From Phymorhynchus buccinoides (lineage: Eukaryota > Mollusca > Gastropoda > Neogastropoda > Raphitomidae): a stretch of 64,000 nt of DNA. Location: contig CM065682.1 of assembly GCA_017654935.2 (NCBI GenBank), positions 37,158,824 to 37,222,823 of the forward strand. The letters run 5' to 3'. The notes beneath the pieces were generated by a model. It did no database searches and was not told where the DNA came from. It worked only from the letters and a program-made list of their open reading frames with translations. How positions within the stretch are numbered: position 1 is the first letter of the stretch; the number at the start of each line of letters is the position of its first letter. Positions 30,401 through 42,742 of the stretch are shown here, in pieces. Both the position numbers and the translations under genes were made by a program.

Positions 30401-31125
30401 ACCCCATATTTACAGACTTTAAGGCGCACCTGACTACAAGGTGCACCCCCCAAATTGTATGGACTATGGTATAAGACTATACTTTTTTCTTAGAGCGAGA
30501 CCCCTGCACCTTATAATGTGACTGATAATATAGTAAGAAACTTTTTTAAAAGACAAACTGACCCCGGCACCACAACGCCAGCGTCGAGCCCACACCAAGC
30601 AGCTGGCCCAGATCTACTGCCGCACACAATACAGACAGGCCAGTTTCCTGCCACGCACCATCAAGGCATGGAACAACCTCCCGGAGCAGGCTGTTGAGGC
30701 GGGGACCTTGGGCACCTTCGTGTCCTGGGTCTCCAAATCACAATAACTTTACCCCACCCCACCTCTCTTTTTTAGGGGCCGATTAGCGGAACCTGGCTGG
30801 CTGGGCCAGGCTTTCTGTCCTCTTCTTCTACTGTCAATTTTTTTTTTCCCCCTTCTTCTCAGTAGTACCTCAGTGTGCATTTCCACAGATTCCCCTAAAG
30901 CTACAGCGACAGAATAGTCAGAAGTGACTGTGGTTGCTCTACAGGAAAGAAAGAAAGAACTATACAAAATCTGAATTCTGTGTAAAATTTGGGGTGTTTC
31001 TTATAATTAGGTGCGCCTTGAAGTCCCATAAAATAAGGTACACAAAAATTCAGATTTTGTTACTCTATTTTCTTACTATATTATCAGTCACATTATAGTG
31101 TCTTATAGTCCGTAAAATATGGTAA
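30401..31125. mobile_element. Element with inverted termini (ACCCCATATTTACAGACTTTA...), split by a LINE 3' end
   Basis: The left end ATTACCCCATATTTACAGAC / TTTAAGGCGCACC is inverted relative to the right end GGTGCGCCTTGAAGTCC and CTTATAGTCCGTAAAATATGGTAAT. Inner segments (ATAATATAGTAAGAAA and its complement) also pair. The middle, 30558-30960, is a LINE fragment. Confidence 0.6.
30558..30960 (+). pseudogene. LINE 3' end: last ~60 codons of ORF2, 3' UTR and (AAAG)n tail
   Basis: The frame 30558-30746 encodes ASFLPRTIKAWNNLPEQAVE then TFVSWVSKSQ and a stop, the usual C-terminus of Jockey/CR1-like non-LTR polyproteins (FFPRTxxxWNxLP). About 200 bp of 3' UTR ends in GGAAAGAAAGAAAGAAC. This is a 5'-truncated insertion. 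Confidence 0.75.
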
Positions 31126-34100
31126 TTCATTAATGAAACAATTTGATTTTCTTCACAATTATCTTCAAGTTTGATAACTGCTCTAAAAAAATCACCAACT
31201 TAATTATTTTAAAGTTTGAGAATTGTTCTAAACAAATCACCAACTTATCGAATAGATATGGATAGATAAAAAGTGAAAGGGTGCAATTCTACGGAAAACC
31301 CAAATCAGAACACCCCCCCCCACCCCGCCCCAAATGTTCACTTCTTCCACAACTTTCAGCAGCAGGAACCATGTCAGTCACTAAAATACAGCCACTTTCA
31401 TTCTCTCCTTAGTTTTAGTACTACCCCAAACTCTGATCTAAGATGACAATATCATTTTATTGTGTGGTTTTAATCTCTGTAAATTAAACAGTACTTCTTT
31501 CTTGCCTTAACAAAAGAAAAGAGAAACTGCATGAAGAAGACTGAATGTTAGCAACATCTAGTTTTCTGTAAACATTTTAATTTGAACTTATAGACTGTTG
31601 GTGACTTTCTTTTTTCCCGATCTAGTTTTTCCAGCAAATTATAAGTCACATAACAATACGAAGACATGACTGGGAATTGCACACATTTTTACTTCGAGAA
31701 TATATGTAAATGCTAGTAACTTTCACATAAAAGTAGGAGAGACAGAAAGTGTTGCATGTGTACTTTCTGAGCAGGCACCTAAAAGCTGACACTAAGAAGC
31801 ACGAATGAAATGAAAATGGGAAAGAATATATATATATATAAAAAAAGAAAGAAAGAAAACAACAAGCATGGAGGAAAGAGGACATCATGAGGTGAAAGTA
31901 ATGTGTCATTATTGACCAAAGTTGAAAGACATGGTACAGAACAATCCTTTCACCTTACCAAATCACAAGATACATTACGTATTCCAAAATAATAATAAAA
32001 AAGGTCAATATTTTCGTAAACACAGATACACAACTTTGGAAATCACAATGGAATTATAAAACGAGGGAATCCAGGTCAATATGCACAACAGGAGAATGCA
32101 TGGGCACGAATGTGTGGATGACCGGTTGACACCCCCCCACCCCACCATCAAAATAAGGACACTGAACTTGTTTTCCCTTTAAGAGCCATGCTTCGCATGC
32201 AGAACCAACAGTGGGTGCCAACAACGCACAAAACTGCCAGGCATTCTGACAAATATACCCTCCTCTCCCCATCACACACACAAAATACAACACACACATT
32301 TCTTACACCATTTAAACTCTCATTTCGTTCAATGAAAAGTTATGGAATTTTCAAAAAGGCTGAAGTTCGAAATATGAGGTTTATGAATACATGAAGGCAA
32401 TAACAGAAGAAAAAAAACACCTGAAAAAAAGCCAGGAATCATTCAAAACTCTGTTACTCTCCATACATGTGAAAATGTGCAGAAATGGGTTAATAGTTCT
32501 TTGAACATTCCACATGTTGCTCGCGTCTTTCTTTCTTTCTTGCCACCAAGATGTGCTTCATAACTGGGGTATAATCAACACAGCAGAAATATGTTAAGTC
32601 AAAATGAAAAGGACTGAAAATGCATGTACAGATAGCCCATATTTTTAGAAGAAAAAAACAAGTTTTGCCATAATAAGGATTAAATTGGTACCAAAGAATG
32701 ATGGGGAATTACCTTCTTTTTTGAGGGTGGTGGTACCCATTTTGAGTTAGCTGGTTTCCACTGTATGACTCGAGTGCTGGGGTTAACACTATTGTGATTG
32801 GCACTGCATCAGTGAAACCACTGTGCTGGCCTGAGGCTGCACTGGAAAGATTACTGTGGAATGAATGACTGCTTGTGATCAAACACTGTTTAAGAGCCTA
32901 AATGAAGTCTGATATGCACCAAACTGTCTGTACTTTATGAAAAATGGATGCTTAATTCAATTTTATGCTTTGAGAAAATATTGCATGAACGATTTAAAGC
33001 CGATATGCTGCTTGACTTTGAGATCGAACTCTGCAACGAGATCGAACGATTCTGCCGATAACAACACTTTTTGTTGTTACATTCTCACTCTAGAGTACTC
33101 GTACTGGGCACTCGCTGTAAAATGTAATCAGTACTTACATTATTTTCACTACTTTCATCCTTATCACTCTGCAAACACAACATTTGCAACTGCTCGGGTT
33201 CATCCTCCATATTGATTGTTTTTGCCTTGGATTTTTTTCTTCTTTTTTTTTCATGAAGGGGTAACTATACTCTGTAGTGTTTGAATTATCTTATGATGCC
33301 GTCTCTTAAAACACAACTCCCAATGACTAGTAACGGACTTCCCGGAGAAGTAAAAAGAACAGTATGGAAAGTAACCGAGTCAAAGAAAGAATCCCTAAAA
33401 AAGTACAAGGCTAGCTTTCAATAATACAAAGATACCAGGCAAGGGTAGTAGCAAACAAGACAGCAAAAAGAAGGATCCTAAGTTCTTACGTCCAAATTCT
33501 AATAAATAAACCAAAAACAGAATGTTATTGTACAAGGCTGGCAAACAACACATGAATAATCACCAAATTAGAATTAGCAACTTTTTCCATGTTTTCAGTA
33601 TGAAAATCAGACATTCACTTAGTCACAAATTTACACCCCTCAAAAATGTTTTCTCTTCCAATGATATTACTTGCTTAAAAAAAGAACTCAGACAGAAGTC
33701 AGTAAATCTGTTGAAGAAAGTATCAACCGGGAAACTTATTGAACGAGGCTGCAAAAGCATGATATAATTAAAGAACCGGTCCAGCCTCCCATAAATATTG
33801 CCCCAAAGTGTTCTTTGTAATTAATAAACACCTTTCCTCATAAGCATTTTGATAAATTTGGCACCATTTAAAAAAACAAAATTTGGTTAAAATTATTTCA
33901 CCTTTGCTGCTCAGATACACCATCTTTTCTAAATAAAATGGGATGCTGTGAGCTTAAGCAGGTTACTATGGTAGATCTAGATCAGCCTAATGTCCCTTGA
34001 GAAATAAATCAAATGCTATCTGAAGCTGAACATGCTTTTCTGAGAACTTCTTGTAGAGCAAACGTCATTTCCCTGCATAGTTTTTGCATCACCAGTGATA

Positions 34101-35428
34101 TCATAAGACAATCTTCTTTCTTTTGTAATCTGTGGACCGCTGAACATTCTGATGGAGCAAACCAAACCAGTCACTGTTTGCTTCCGCTTTGCTTTGGTCT
34201 AAGAGTGAGTTCCCTTGTTTTTCACAGGCCTATAGCCTCGTTTTGGCACAACTACAAGCCTTGTGCCAAAATGAGGTTATACATTTTGTTTACACTGGAC
34301 CGGGTCTTTAACAAATCCCCAGACACACACACACAAAAGAAACTGTTTGAAAGGCACCAATGAAGGTTGTAAATTTGCGACTGCATGTGTGTTTGTCTAT
34401 GCCTCTTTATAACAAAAAAAGACAGACACAAAAAATACGACTACAAATGTTTAACAAAAACCCCAGTTACATCAACTAAACAACCAATGCAGGAAACGAA
34501 AACAACCAACGCAAAAATGTAGCTTTTGGATCAAAACAAAAAAAGACAGGCTCTTTGTTTTCACTTAAAAAAGAACCAACAAAATAATACTGGTATTTTG
34601 GGAATAGCTTTCACAACAATACTGCAACAACAAAACAGAAGGGAAACTCAAAACCAATCGAGCAAACACAATATTTAAAAAAAAAGTTTTGCAAGCATCA
34701 GCAAAGACAGACGCGAGCAAATGAAACATGGCTGATGTCAAATGGACTGAATGTTCCACTAGTGAAGACTCAAGTTCACAGCACACGCAGCAGAAGCCAT
34801 TTCTGCCCACAGTTTCTTTGGTAAAAGGGAAACCTCGCTCTTGTCAATGCCTGCACTGACCAAGAGGAAAATAAATACGACTTCATCCCAACATTCCTTC
34901 ACATCCATTTGAAAAACAACAGCAAATCAAATCCATCTTACAAATACATAAACAAACAAAAAATCTTTTTTTTATTTTTTTTAAAAGGAAGGGTATCAAA
35001 AGTAAGAGGGTTGTCAATACAAAACCATTGATTGACTGAGGGTAGTGTATGCATTGGTGAAAATGGGAAAGCACAAAAGTCGTAACAGTATTAAAGCACA
35101 CCAACAGAAAGGAAAACACCCAACAACGTCCACATTTTGCTGGCATACGAACCTCTCTGCCAAGACACTGTTCTCAACCAGACATCTCAACAACCACACA
35201 CACTATTTTATGCTCCTTCACTCACATCACAACATACACAAAAGGTGAGGGGTGCGGAGGCAAGTATGCAAGTCGTAACACCTCAGCTGACCTCGTCTTA
35301 AAGGACCCTACCTTCTTCACTCAATGTCTATCTCAGCGAGGCACACCTGTACCTTTTCCTCACAAATAGACACCCCCCCACCCCCCATCCTAGACAAACT
35401 TTGCTCCTGGATATGCAACAACAGATGT
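31126..35428. other. Long AT-rich stretch without a supported gene
   Basis: Only short frames without domain features; A-runs and T-runs are common and there are no large microsatellites. It could be intron or an untranslated region of a gene whose exons are in the gap or outside, but nothing in the sequence shows this. Confidence 0.5.
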
Positions 35429-35928
35429 NNNNNNNNNNNNNNNNNNNNNNNNNNNNNNNNNNNNNNNNNNNNNNNNNNNNNNNNNNNNNNNNNNNNNNNN
35501 NNNNNNNNNNNNNNNNNNNNNNNNNNNNNNNNNNNNNNNNNNNNNNNNNNNNNNNNNNNNNNNNNNNNNNNNNNNNNNNNNNNNNNNNNNNNNNNNNNNN
35601 NNNNNNNNNNNNNNNNNNNNNNNNNNNNNNNNNNNNNNNNNNNNNNNNNNNNNNNNNNNNNNNNNNNNNNNNNNNNNNNNNNNNNNNNNNNNNNNNNNNN
35701 NNNNNNNNNNNNNNNNNNNNNNNNNNNNNNNNNNNNNNNNNNNNNNNNNNNNNNNNNNNNNNNNNNNNNNNNNNNNNNNNNNNNNNNNNNNNNNNNNNNN
35801 NNNNNNNNNNNNNNNNNNNNNNNNNNNNNNNNNNNNNNNNNNNNNNNNNNNNNNNNNNNNNNNNNNNNNNNNNNNNNNNNNNNNNNNNNNNNNNNNNNNN
35901 NNNNNNNNNNNNNNNNNNNNNNNNNNNN
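35429..35928. other. Assembly gap, 500 N
   Basis: Exactly 500 N, a typical placeholder length for a gap of unknown size. Tandem repeats start almost at once on the right side. Confidence 0.99.
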
Positions 35929-35939
35929 TTTCGTATTCT

Positions 35940-37735
35940 CAACTTTCCAACATAACGTTCCAATCAAAGTATAATGCTAATAATAATAATAAAAATTCGA
36001 TGGGCTTGGAGTCAAATACGGCACTACTTTAGATAGCTATTGACGTATTATTGAACTTATTGCGGAAACACTAATAACTTGCATAACAAAAGACTGGCAA
36101 TCAATAAAACGTTCCAAGATTAATGTCCTACGTATGTCTACGTAGCAATCAATAAAACGTTCCAAGATATAATGTCTACGTATGTATAACGTGGCACCAA
36201 TACAACGTTCCAAGACTATAAGTCTACGTATGTCTAACGTGGCAATCAATACAACGTTCCAAAAGATCTAAGTATACGTATGTTACGTGGCACTCAATAA
36301 AACGTTCCAAGATATAATGTCTACGTATGTCTAACGTGGAACGTTTATTGATCTGCCACGTTAGAAATACGTAGACCTTATATCTGAAAGTTTTAGGATT
36401 GCCACGTTAGAAATACAGACATACACTTTGTGAAACGTTTTATTGCCACGTTAGACATACGTAGACATTATATCTGATGTCTACGTGGCAATCCATAAAA
36501 CGTTCCAAAATATAATATTACGTATGTCTAATTGGCAATCAATAAAAACGTTCCAAGATTAGAATATCTACGTATGTCTAACGTGGCAATCAATAAAACG
36601 TTCCAAGATATAAATGTCTACGTATGTCTAACGTGGCAATCAATAAAACGTTCTCCAAGATATGCCTACGTATGTCTAAAGTGGAATCAAGAAAACGTTC
36701 CAAGAATATAAATATCGGACGTAAGTTCTAACGTGGCATAAAACGTTACAAGATATAATGTCTACATATGTCTAACGGGGCAGATCAATAAAACATTCCA
36801 AGAGATAAATCTTACGTATATCTAAACGTGGCAATCAATAAAACGTTCCAAAGATAAATATCTACGTATGTCTAATGTGGCAATTCATATAAAACGTTCC
36901 AAGTATAATGTCTACGTATGTCTAACGTGGCAACAATAAAACGTTCCTAAGATATAAGTCTAATATGTCTAAACATGGTAATCAATAAAACGTTCCAAGA
37001 TATAATATACTACGGATGTCTAACGTGGGCAATCAAATAAAACGTTCCAGATATAAATCTACGTATGTCTAAACGTAAGCAATCATAAAACTTCCAAGAC
37101 TATAATGTCTACGTATGTCCTAACGTGGCAATCAATAAAACGTTCCAAGATATAATGTTACGTATGTCCTACGTGGCAATCAATAAAAACGTTCCAAGAT
37201 ATATGTCTACCGTTATGTCTAACCGTGGCAATCAATAAAACGTTCCAAAATATAAATATCTACGTATGTTAACGTGGAAACAATTAAAGCGTGCCAGATA
37301 TAATGTCTACGTATGTCTAACTTGGCAATCAATAAAACGTTCACAAGATATAATATCTACGTATGCTAAAGTCGGCAATCAATAAAACGTTCCAAGATAT
37401 AATGTCTACGTATGTCTAACGTGGCATCAATAAAACATTCTAAGATATAAAATATCTACGTATGTCTACGTGGCATCAATGTAAAACATTCCAAGATATA
37501 AATCTACGTATGTCTAACGTGGCAATAATAAAACGTTCCAAGATATAATATATACGTATGTCTAACGTGGCAATCAATAAACATTCCAAGATATAATATC
37601 TAGTATGTCATAACGTGGCAATAATATAAAAACATTCCAAGATATAATATCTACGTATGTCTAACGTCGGCACTCAATAAAACGTTCCAAGATATAATGT
37701 CTACATATGTCTAACGTGGCAATAAAACGTTCAAG
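35940..37735. repeat. Degenerate tandem array, unit about 49 bp, with an inverted block
   Basis: Consensus contains GTCTACGTATGTCTAACGTG, GCAATCAATAAAACGTTCCA and AGATATAAT; about 33-35 units. At about 36337-36480 the units are in inverted orientation (CCACGTTAGA..TACGTAGAC). Copies differ mostly by single-base indels. It starts right of the gap with a unit of the related type seen at 37736-38240. Confidence 0.85.
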
Positions 37736-38240
37736 TGTAATGTTTAAGGTCAGGCCCGTGCGAGAATAAACTCCAAAAGTGTAATGTCTATGTCCAGTGG
37801 GCAATCATGTCGTGTGACAATAACCGTTCCAATGAAAGAGTAATGTTTATGTCAGTAGGACAATTAAAACGTTACAATCAAAAGAGTAATGTTTTGTCAG
37901 GTGACAAATAAAACCGTTCCATCAAAGAGTATGTTAGGCCAGTGTGACAATAAAACGTTCCAATGAAAGAGTTTAATGTTTATGGCCAGATGTGCAATAA
38001 AGTTCCAATGAAAAGAGTAATGTTTATGTCCAGTGTGACATAAAAACGTTACAATTCTGAAAAGAGTAATGTTGTATGTCCAGTGTGACAATAACACGTT
38101 CCAATCAAAGAGTAATGTTTAGGTCAGTGAGACAATAACACGTTTTCCAATCAAAAAGTAATGGGTGGGGGTAGGCTGGTGTACTTTTACACTTCGTCCA
38201 GGTGTGACAACTCATAATAAAACGTCTCCCATGTGTAATG
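37736..38240. repeat. Second tandem array, unit about 45-48 bp
   Basis: Units contain GTAATGTTTATGTCCAGTGT, GACAATAAAACGTTCCAAT and GAAAGA; about 10 copies, also indel-rich. The core ATAAAACGTTCCAA is shared with the 49-bp array, so the two have a common origin. Confidence 0.8.
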
Positions 38241-38379
38241 TTTATAGCAACATGGACAATGAAAAGTTCCGGTGTTTGTTGTAGCGTCTCGGATTACCTG
38301 TTCTCAATCACGTGGCGAAATGCGCCCGAAATTGAGACAGTAATATCAGAGCGTACATCAGTTTGTTTTTGTGCTTTGG

Positions 38380-38433
38380 GGTTAGGGTTGGGTAAGAATA
38401 GGCTTTGGGATAGGGTTAGGGATATGTTTAGGG
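38380..38433. repeat. GGGTTAGGG-rich patch
   Basis: Degenerate telomere-like hexamers resembling 12936-12974. Confidence 0.5.
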
Positions 38434-38635
38434 TCAGTTTAGTGCCCGAATACACAAAGATATAAATTGCGATGGTTATGCCATGATCAATTTCGCACAT
38501 GAGCACGTAAAATGAGAACAAACGTCAAGCCCAAGAACATTACACCGTCAAAGTTTAGAACGTTTTGGACCTCTATGTTTGATGATGAAGTAAACGTGCC
38601 TATCTCATTGTAATTTATGTCCAGTGTACTCCTCT

Positions 38636-38810
38636 GAAGTAGGAGTGTGGCTTGCCCACGTGCACGCGGGCGGGTAATCAAAAACGGTCAACACGTAGTG
38701 TTAACATATTAGCTAGTGCATTATGTAACCAGTGTTCCATGCAGATGCTTCGGCTTGTTGGGAAGATCCCTGGAGTCTTCTTTAAGCCAGGGTACGACAA
38801 CAACAACAAA
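38636..38810 (+). mobile_element. SINE-like repeat S4, plus copy 1
   Basis: GGGTAATCAAAAACGGTCA, GATCCCTGGAGTCTTC and TTTAAGCCAGGGTACGAC, with tail ACAACAACAACA. Matches 44297-44450 and, inverted, 25430-25600. Confidence 0.7.
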
Positions 38811-39335
38811 TTCCAGTTGTTACAGTACTACAAAACGATAATAGGCCTATTGTAGAATCTCTATAAGTGTGACAATGAAATTCTTTTCAAGGAAAGCGTG
38901 TTTGATCAGCGAATTGTGTGCCCAGCAATGGTTACAAAATCTATCAAAAGTTAATGATGTGACAGAGAATTATAACGGCAGGTAATAGTAAACATATCCC
39001 ACACACAAATAAACAAACAAAAAACCAGGACCAATAGAATAAATATTCAATTTGAATAAGCCTCCTTGGGGAAGTTCGAAATGGGTTCGCTGTATTTGGA
39101 AGACAGAAGGGTATCAACACTGATATTCTTCTATCAAGTGTGACAGTAACGTTTCTCTCAAGTATTTCTCTATACATTTAGGCCTATTGTTCTTTGCATT
39201 TCCCAAGAACTTCTGCAGAGTTATCGTTCTTTTCGTTTCCCTAGAGTTAGTAGACATTAAATGGGAAACGCAAAGGGATGTAATAGTAATAAAGGTGAGT
39301 TGACGGAATCCCGTCAGATCCCATAGCAGGCCCAC

Positions 39336-39508
39336 CTGTGCCGAAAGCCTTGTTCTTTTTTGGAGGGGGCACTTTGTATCGGACTTAGCATTGTAAGGTC
39401 CCCCTGTTTCGGAAGGCCGTGCTTGTCGCAGTGCTGGGGCTGGTCGCCTCCTCCTCCCGACATGATGGGGGATCTGGGGTGTGAGGCGTTGACGCTGGAG
39501 GCTTCTAC
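39336..39508 (-). CDS. Possible internal or first coding exon, product unknown
   Basis: On the minus strand a good acceptor (CCTTTTCATTGCAG) precedes VEASSVNASHPRSP, then MSGGGGDQPQHCDKHGLPKQ and a Ser/Lys-rich stretch. A donor (GGCACAG|GTGGGC) ends the exon at 39336; read without splicing, the frame stops at 39314. GC content is higher than in the surroundings. QHCDKHG could be the first C-x2-H of a B-box, but that alone is weak. No neighbouring exon was found, so it may be an orphan or decayed exon. Confidence 0.3.
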
Positions 39509-39806
39509 CTGCAATGAAAAGGTCATCCGTTTAGGTCTTGGTAGTGAGGTAGGGCTATGGCTATAATTTGGTTTGGGTGTTTTATGGTGGCGGCATGGTG
39601 AAGTTGAGTGTGTGCGCGTGTGCGTACTTCCAAGTGTTTTATATTGCATTGTAATTTATTTCTTATTATATATTTACTGTATATTATGCATGTCTTATTA
39701 TTTCTATGTTTATATGTGTGTTTTATGTGCATGCCAGACAAATAAAAAAATTTATGTATTAAAGACAATCGATTTGGTTGATCGATTGGTTGATTGATTG
39801 ATTGAT

Positions 39807-42405
39807 AGCATATAGTATATGGTGTGGTGTAATGTGCGTGGTACAGTGTTGTGTTGTTTAGAGTGGTGTGGTATAATAGTGTGATGTGGTGAAGTGTGAT
39901 GTGCAACGTCATGTGGTGTGGTATGAGTTGACGCACTGTGGTGTGCTGTAATAGGGGAAGACGGGGTAAAAAGCGCATGGGCGGGTAAGAAGCCCACCCC
40001 AATTATCTCATGAAATAAAGAAAATTTCAGTCAAATTTGCCCATGAGACGAATGCTAGACATTTAACGCTCGTCTCATGGGCAAAATGAGACTGAAATTT
40101 GCTTCATTTCATGAGATAATTGGGGTGGGCTTCTTACCCGCCCATGCGCTTTTTTTACCCCGTCTTCCCCTATATAGCGTGGTATGCTGTGGTGGTGTGG
40201 TGTAGTGTGGTGTAGTGTAGTGAAACTGTGCGGTGTGTTGAAGCGTTGTACGTGTGATGTGGTGTGGTACAGTGTGGTGTGGTGAAGTGTGCTGTGCCGT
40301 GAGCATTTACGTGTGATGTCCCAAATACAATGATATCAGTGTCAGTGTGGAAAATTTACATGTGTGGTGTGGTGAAGTGTGCTGTGCCGTAGCGATGTTT
40401 AGCGTGTGATGTGTGTGTGGTACAGTGTGGTGTGTTGTGAATTGTATTTGCTGTGCCGTAGCGAAAAGGGGTGTAAACAATGTGAATGTGGTACAGTGTG
40501 TGTGGTGTGATGTGGTGTGATGTGGTGTGGTGAAGTGTGCTGTGCCGTAGCGATGTACGTGTGATGTGGTGTGGTACAGCGTAAGTGTCGTGTGGTGTAG
40601 AATGACATAATGTGCCATGGTGCTGTATAGTGGCAAAGTGTGGCATGGTGTGGTGTTGTGTAGAATGACACAGTTTGCCATGTGGTGCTGCATAGTGGCA
40701 AAATGTGGCATGGTGCTGTATAGTGGCAATGTGTGGCATGGTGTGGTGTTGTGTAGAATGACACAGTGTGCCATGTGGTGCTGCATAGTGGCAAAGTGTG
40801 GCATGGTGCTGTATAGTGGCAATGTGTGGCATGGTGTGGTTGTGTAGAATGACATAATGTGCCATGTGGTGCTGCATAGTGGCAAAGTGTGCCATGGTGC
40901 TGTATAGTGGCAATGTGTGGCATGGTGTGGTTGTGTAGAATGACACAGTGTGCCATGTGGTGCTGCATAGTGGCAAAGTGTGGCATGGTGCTGTATAGTG
41001 GCAATGTGTGGTATGGTGTGGTTGTGTAGAATGACACAGTGTGCCATGTGGTGCTGCATAGTGGCAAAGTGTGCCATGGTGCTGTATAGTGGCAATGTGT
41101 GGCATGGTGTGGTTGTGTAGAATGACACAGTGTGCCATGTGGTGCTGCATAGTGGCAAAGTGTGGCATGGTGCTGTATAGTGGCAATGTGTGGCATGGTG
41201 TGGTTGTGTAGAATGACACAGTGTGCCATGTGGTGCTGCATAGTGGCAAAGTGTGGCATGGTGCTGTATAGTGGCAATGTGTGGCATGGTGTGGTGTTGT
41301 GTAGAATGACACAGTGTGCCATGTGGTGCTGCATAGTGGCAAAGTGTGGCATGGTGCTGTATAGTGGCAATGTGTGGCATGGTGTGGTTGTGTAGAATGA
41401 CACAGTGTGCCATGTGGTGCTGCATAGTGGCAAAGTGTGGCATGGTGCTGCATAGTGGCAATGTGTGGCATGGTGTGATTGTGTAGAATGACACAGTGTG
41501 CCATGTGGTGCTGCATAGTGGCAAAGTGTGGCATGGTGTGGTGTGGTGTAGAATGACATAATGTGCCATGGTGCTGTATAGTGGCAAAGTGTGGCATGGT
41601 GTGGTGTGGTGTAGAATGACATAGTGTGCCCTGGTGCTGCATAGTGGCAAAGTGTGGCATGGTGTGGTGTTGTGTTCAATGACACAGTGTGCCATATGGT
41701 GCTGCATAGTGGCAAAGTGTGGTTTGGTGTAGAATGACAGTGTGCCATATGGTGCTGCATAGTGGCAAGGTGTGGTGTGGTGTAGAATGGCATAGTGTGC
41801 CATGGTGCTGTATAGTGGCAAATGGTGTGGTGTGGTGTAGAATGACACAGTGTGCCATGTGGTGCTGCATAGTGGCAAAGTGTGGTGTGGTGTAGAATGA
41901 CATAGTGTGCCATGGTGCTGTATAGTGGCAAAGGTGTGGTGTGGTGTAGAATGGCATAGTGTGCCATGGTGCTGTATAGTGGCAAAGTGTGGTGTGGTGT
42001 AGAATGACACAGTGTGCCATATGGTGCTGCATAGTGGCAAAGTGTGGTGTGGTGTAGAATGACATAGTGTGCCATATGGTGCTGCATAGTGGCAAAGTGT
42101 GGTGGTGGTGTAGAATGGCATAGTGTGCCATGGTGCTGTATAGTGGCAAAGTGTGGCATGGTGTGGTGTTGTGTAGAATGACACAGTGTGCCATATGGTG
42201 CTGCATAGTGGCAAAGTGTGGTGTGGTGTAGAATGACACAGTGTGCCATATGGTGCTGCATAGTGGCAAAGTGTGGTGTGGTGTAGAATGGCATAGTGTG
42301 CCACGGTGCTGTATAGTGGCAAAGTGTGGCGTGGTGTAGAATGGCATAGTGTGCCACGGTGCTGTATAGTGGCAAAGTGTGGCGTGGTGTGGTGTAGAAT
42401 GGCAG
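39807..42405. repeat. GTG-rich minisatellite, unit about 91 bp (core 40590-42405)
   Basis: Units combine GTGTAGAATGACACAGTGTG, CCATGTGGTGCTGCATAGTG and GCAAAGTGTGGCATGGTGCT with half-unit variants; more degenerate GTGGTG-rich DNA at 39807-40590. Long-hairpin MITE copy 5 interrupts it. Minus-strand frames of 726, 680 and 434 codons run through overlapping stretches in different frames, encoding His/Thr/Tyr/Cys-rich repeats; these are most likely fortuitous. Confidence 0.9.
39954..40170. mobile_element. Long-hairpin TA-MITE, copy 5
   Basis: 217 bp, TA on both sides (39952-39953, 40171-40172), near-identical to copies 1 and 4 with one- or two-base insertions. It is inserted in the GTG minisatellite. 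Confidence 0.9.
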
Positions 42406-42559
42406 CAGAAAAGAATCGTATTTTAATTGAAATAACTGCAATTTCTGACATACTCATAAGGGTTAATAAAAAGTTAATCTTTAGCACTCCCTTTCCCTTC
42501 TCTTTCTCTGCGTGTGCATGTACATGTGAGCGCGCGTATGTGTTTGTGTGTATGTGTGC

Positions 42560-42643
42560 ATGTGTCTGTGTGTGTGTGTGTGTGTGCGCGCGCGCGCGTG
42601 AGTGTGTGTGTGTGTGTGTATGTGAGGGGGGGGGGCAGAGGAG

Positions 42644-42742
<99 letters not shown>
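42560..42742. repeat. (GT)n then (GA)n microsatellite
   Basis: GT/GC tract to 42624, G9, then (GA)n to about 42735 and G7. Confidence 0.95.

Noticed and set aside
33000..35250. Small frames in the AT-rich stretch left of the gap
   Set aside because: No hydrophobic, domain or splice signature; expected by chance in AT-rich DNA of this length.
35317..35974. Frames across the N block
   Set aside because: They consist almost wholly of unknown bases.
36085..38240. CRISPR-like or direct-repeat defence locus
   Set aside because: Units are contiguous and degenerate with no unique spacers and no associated genes.
40307..42487. A real 726-residue His/Thr-rich protein
   Set aside because: It overlaps other long frames on the same strand through a GTG-rich minisatellite, with no promoter, splice or domain support.
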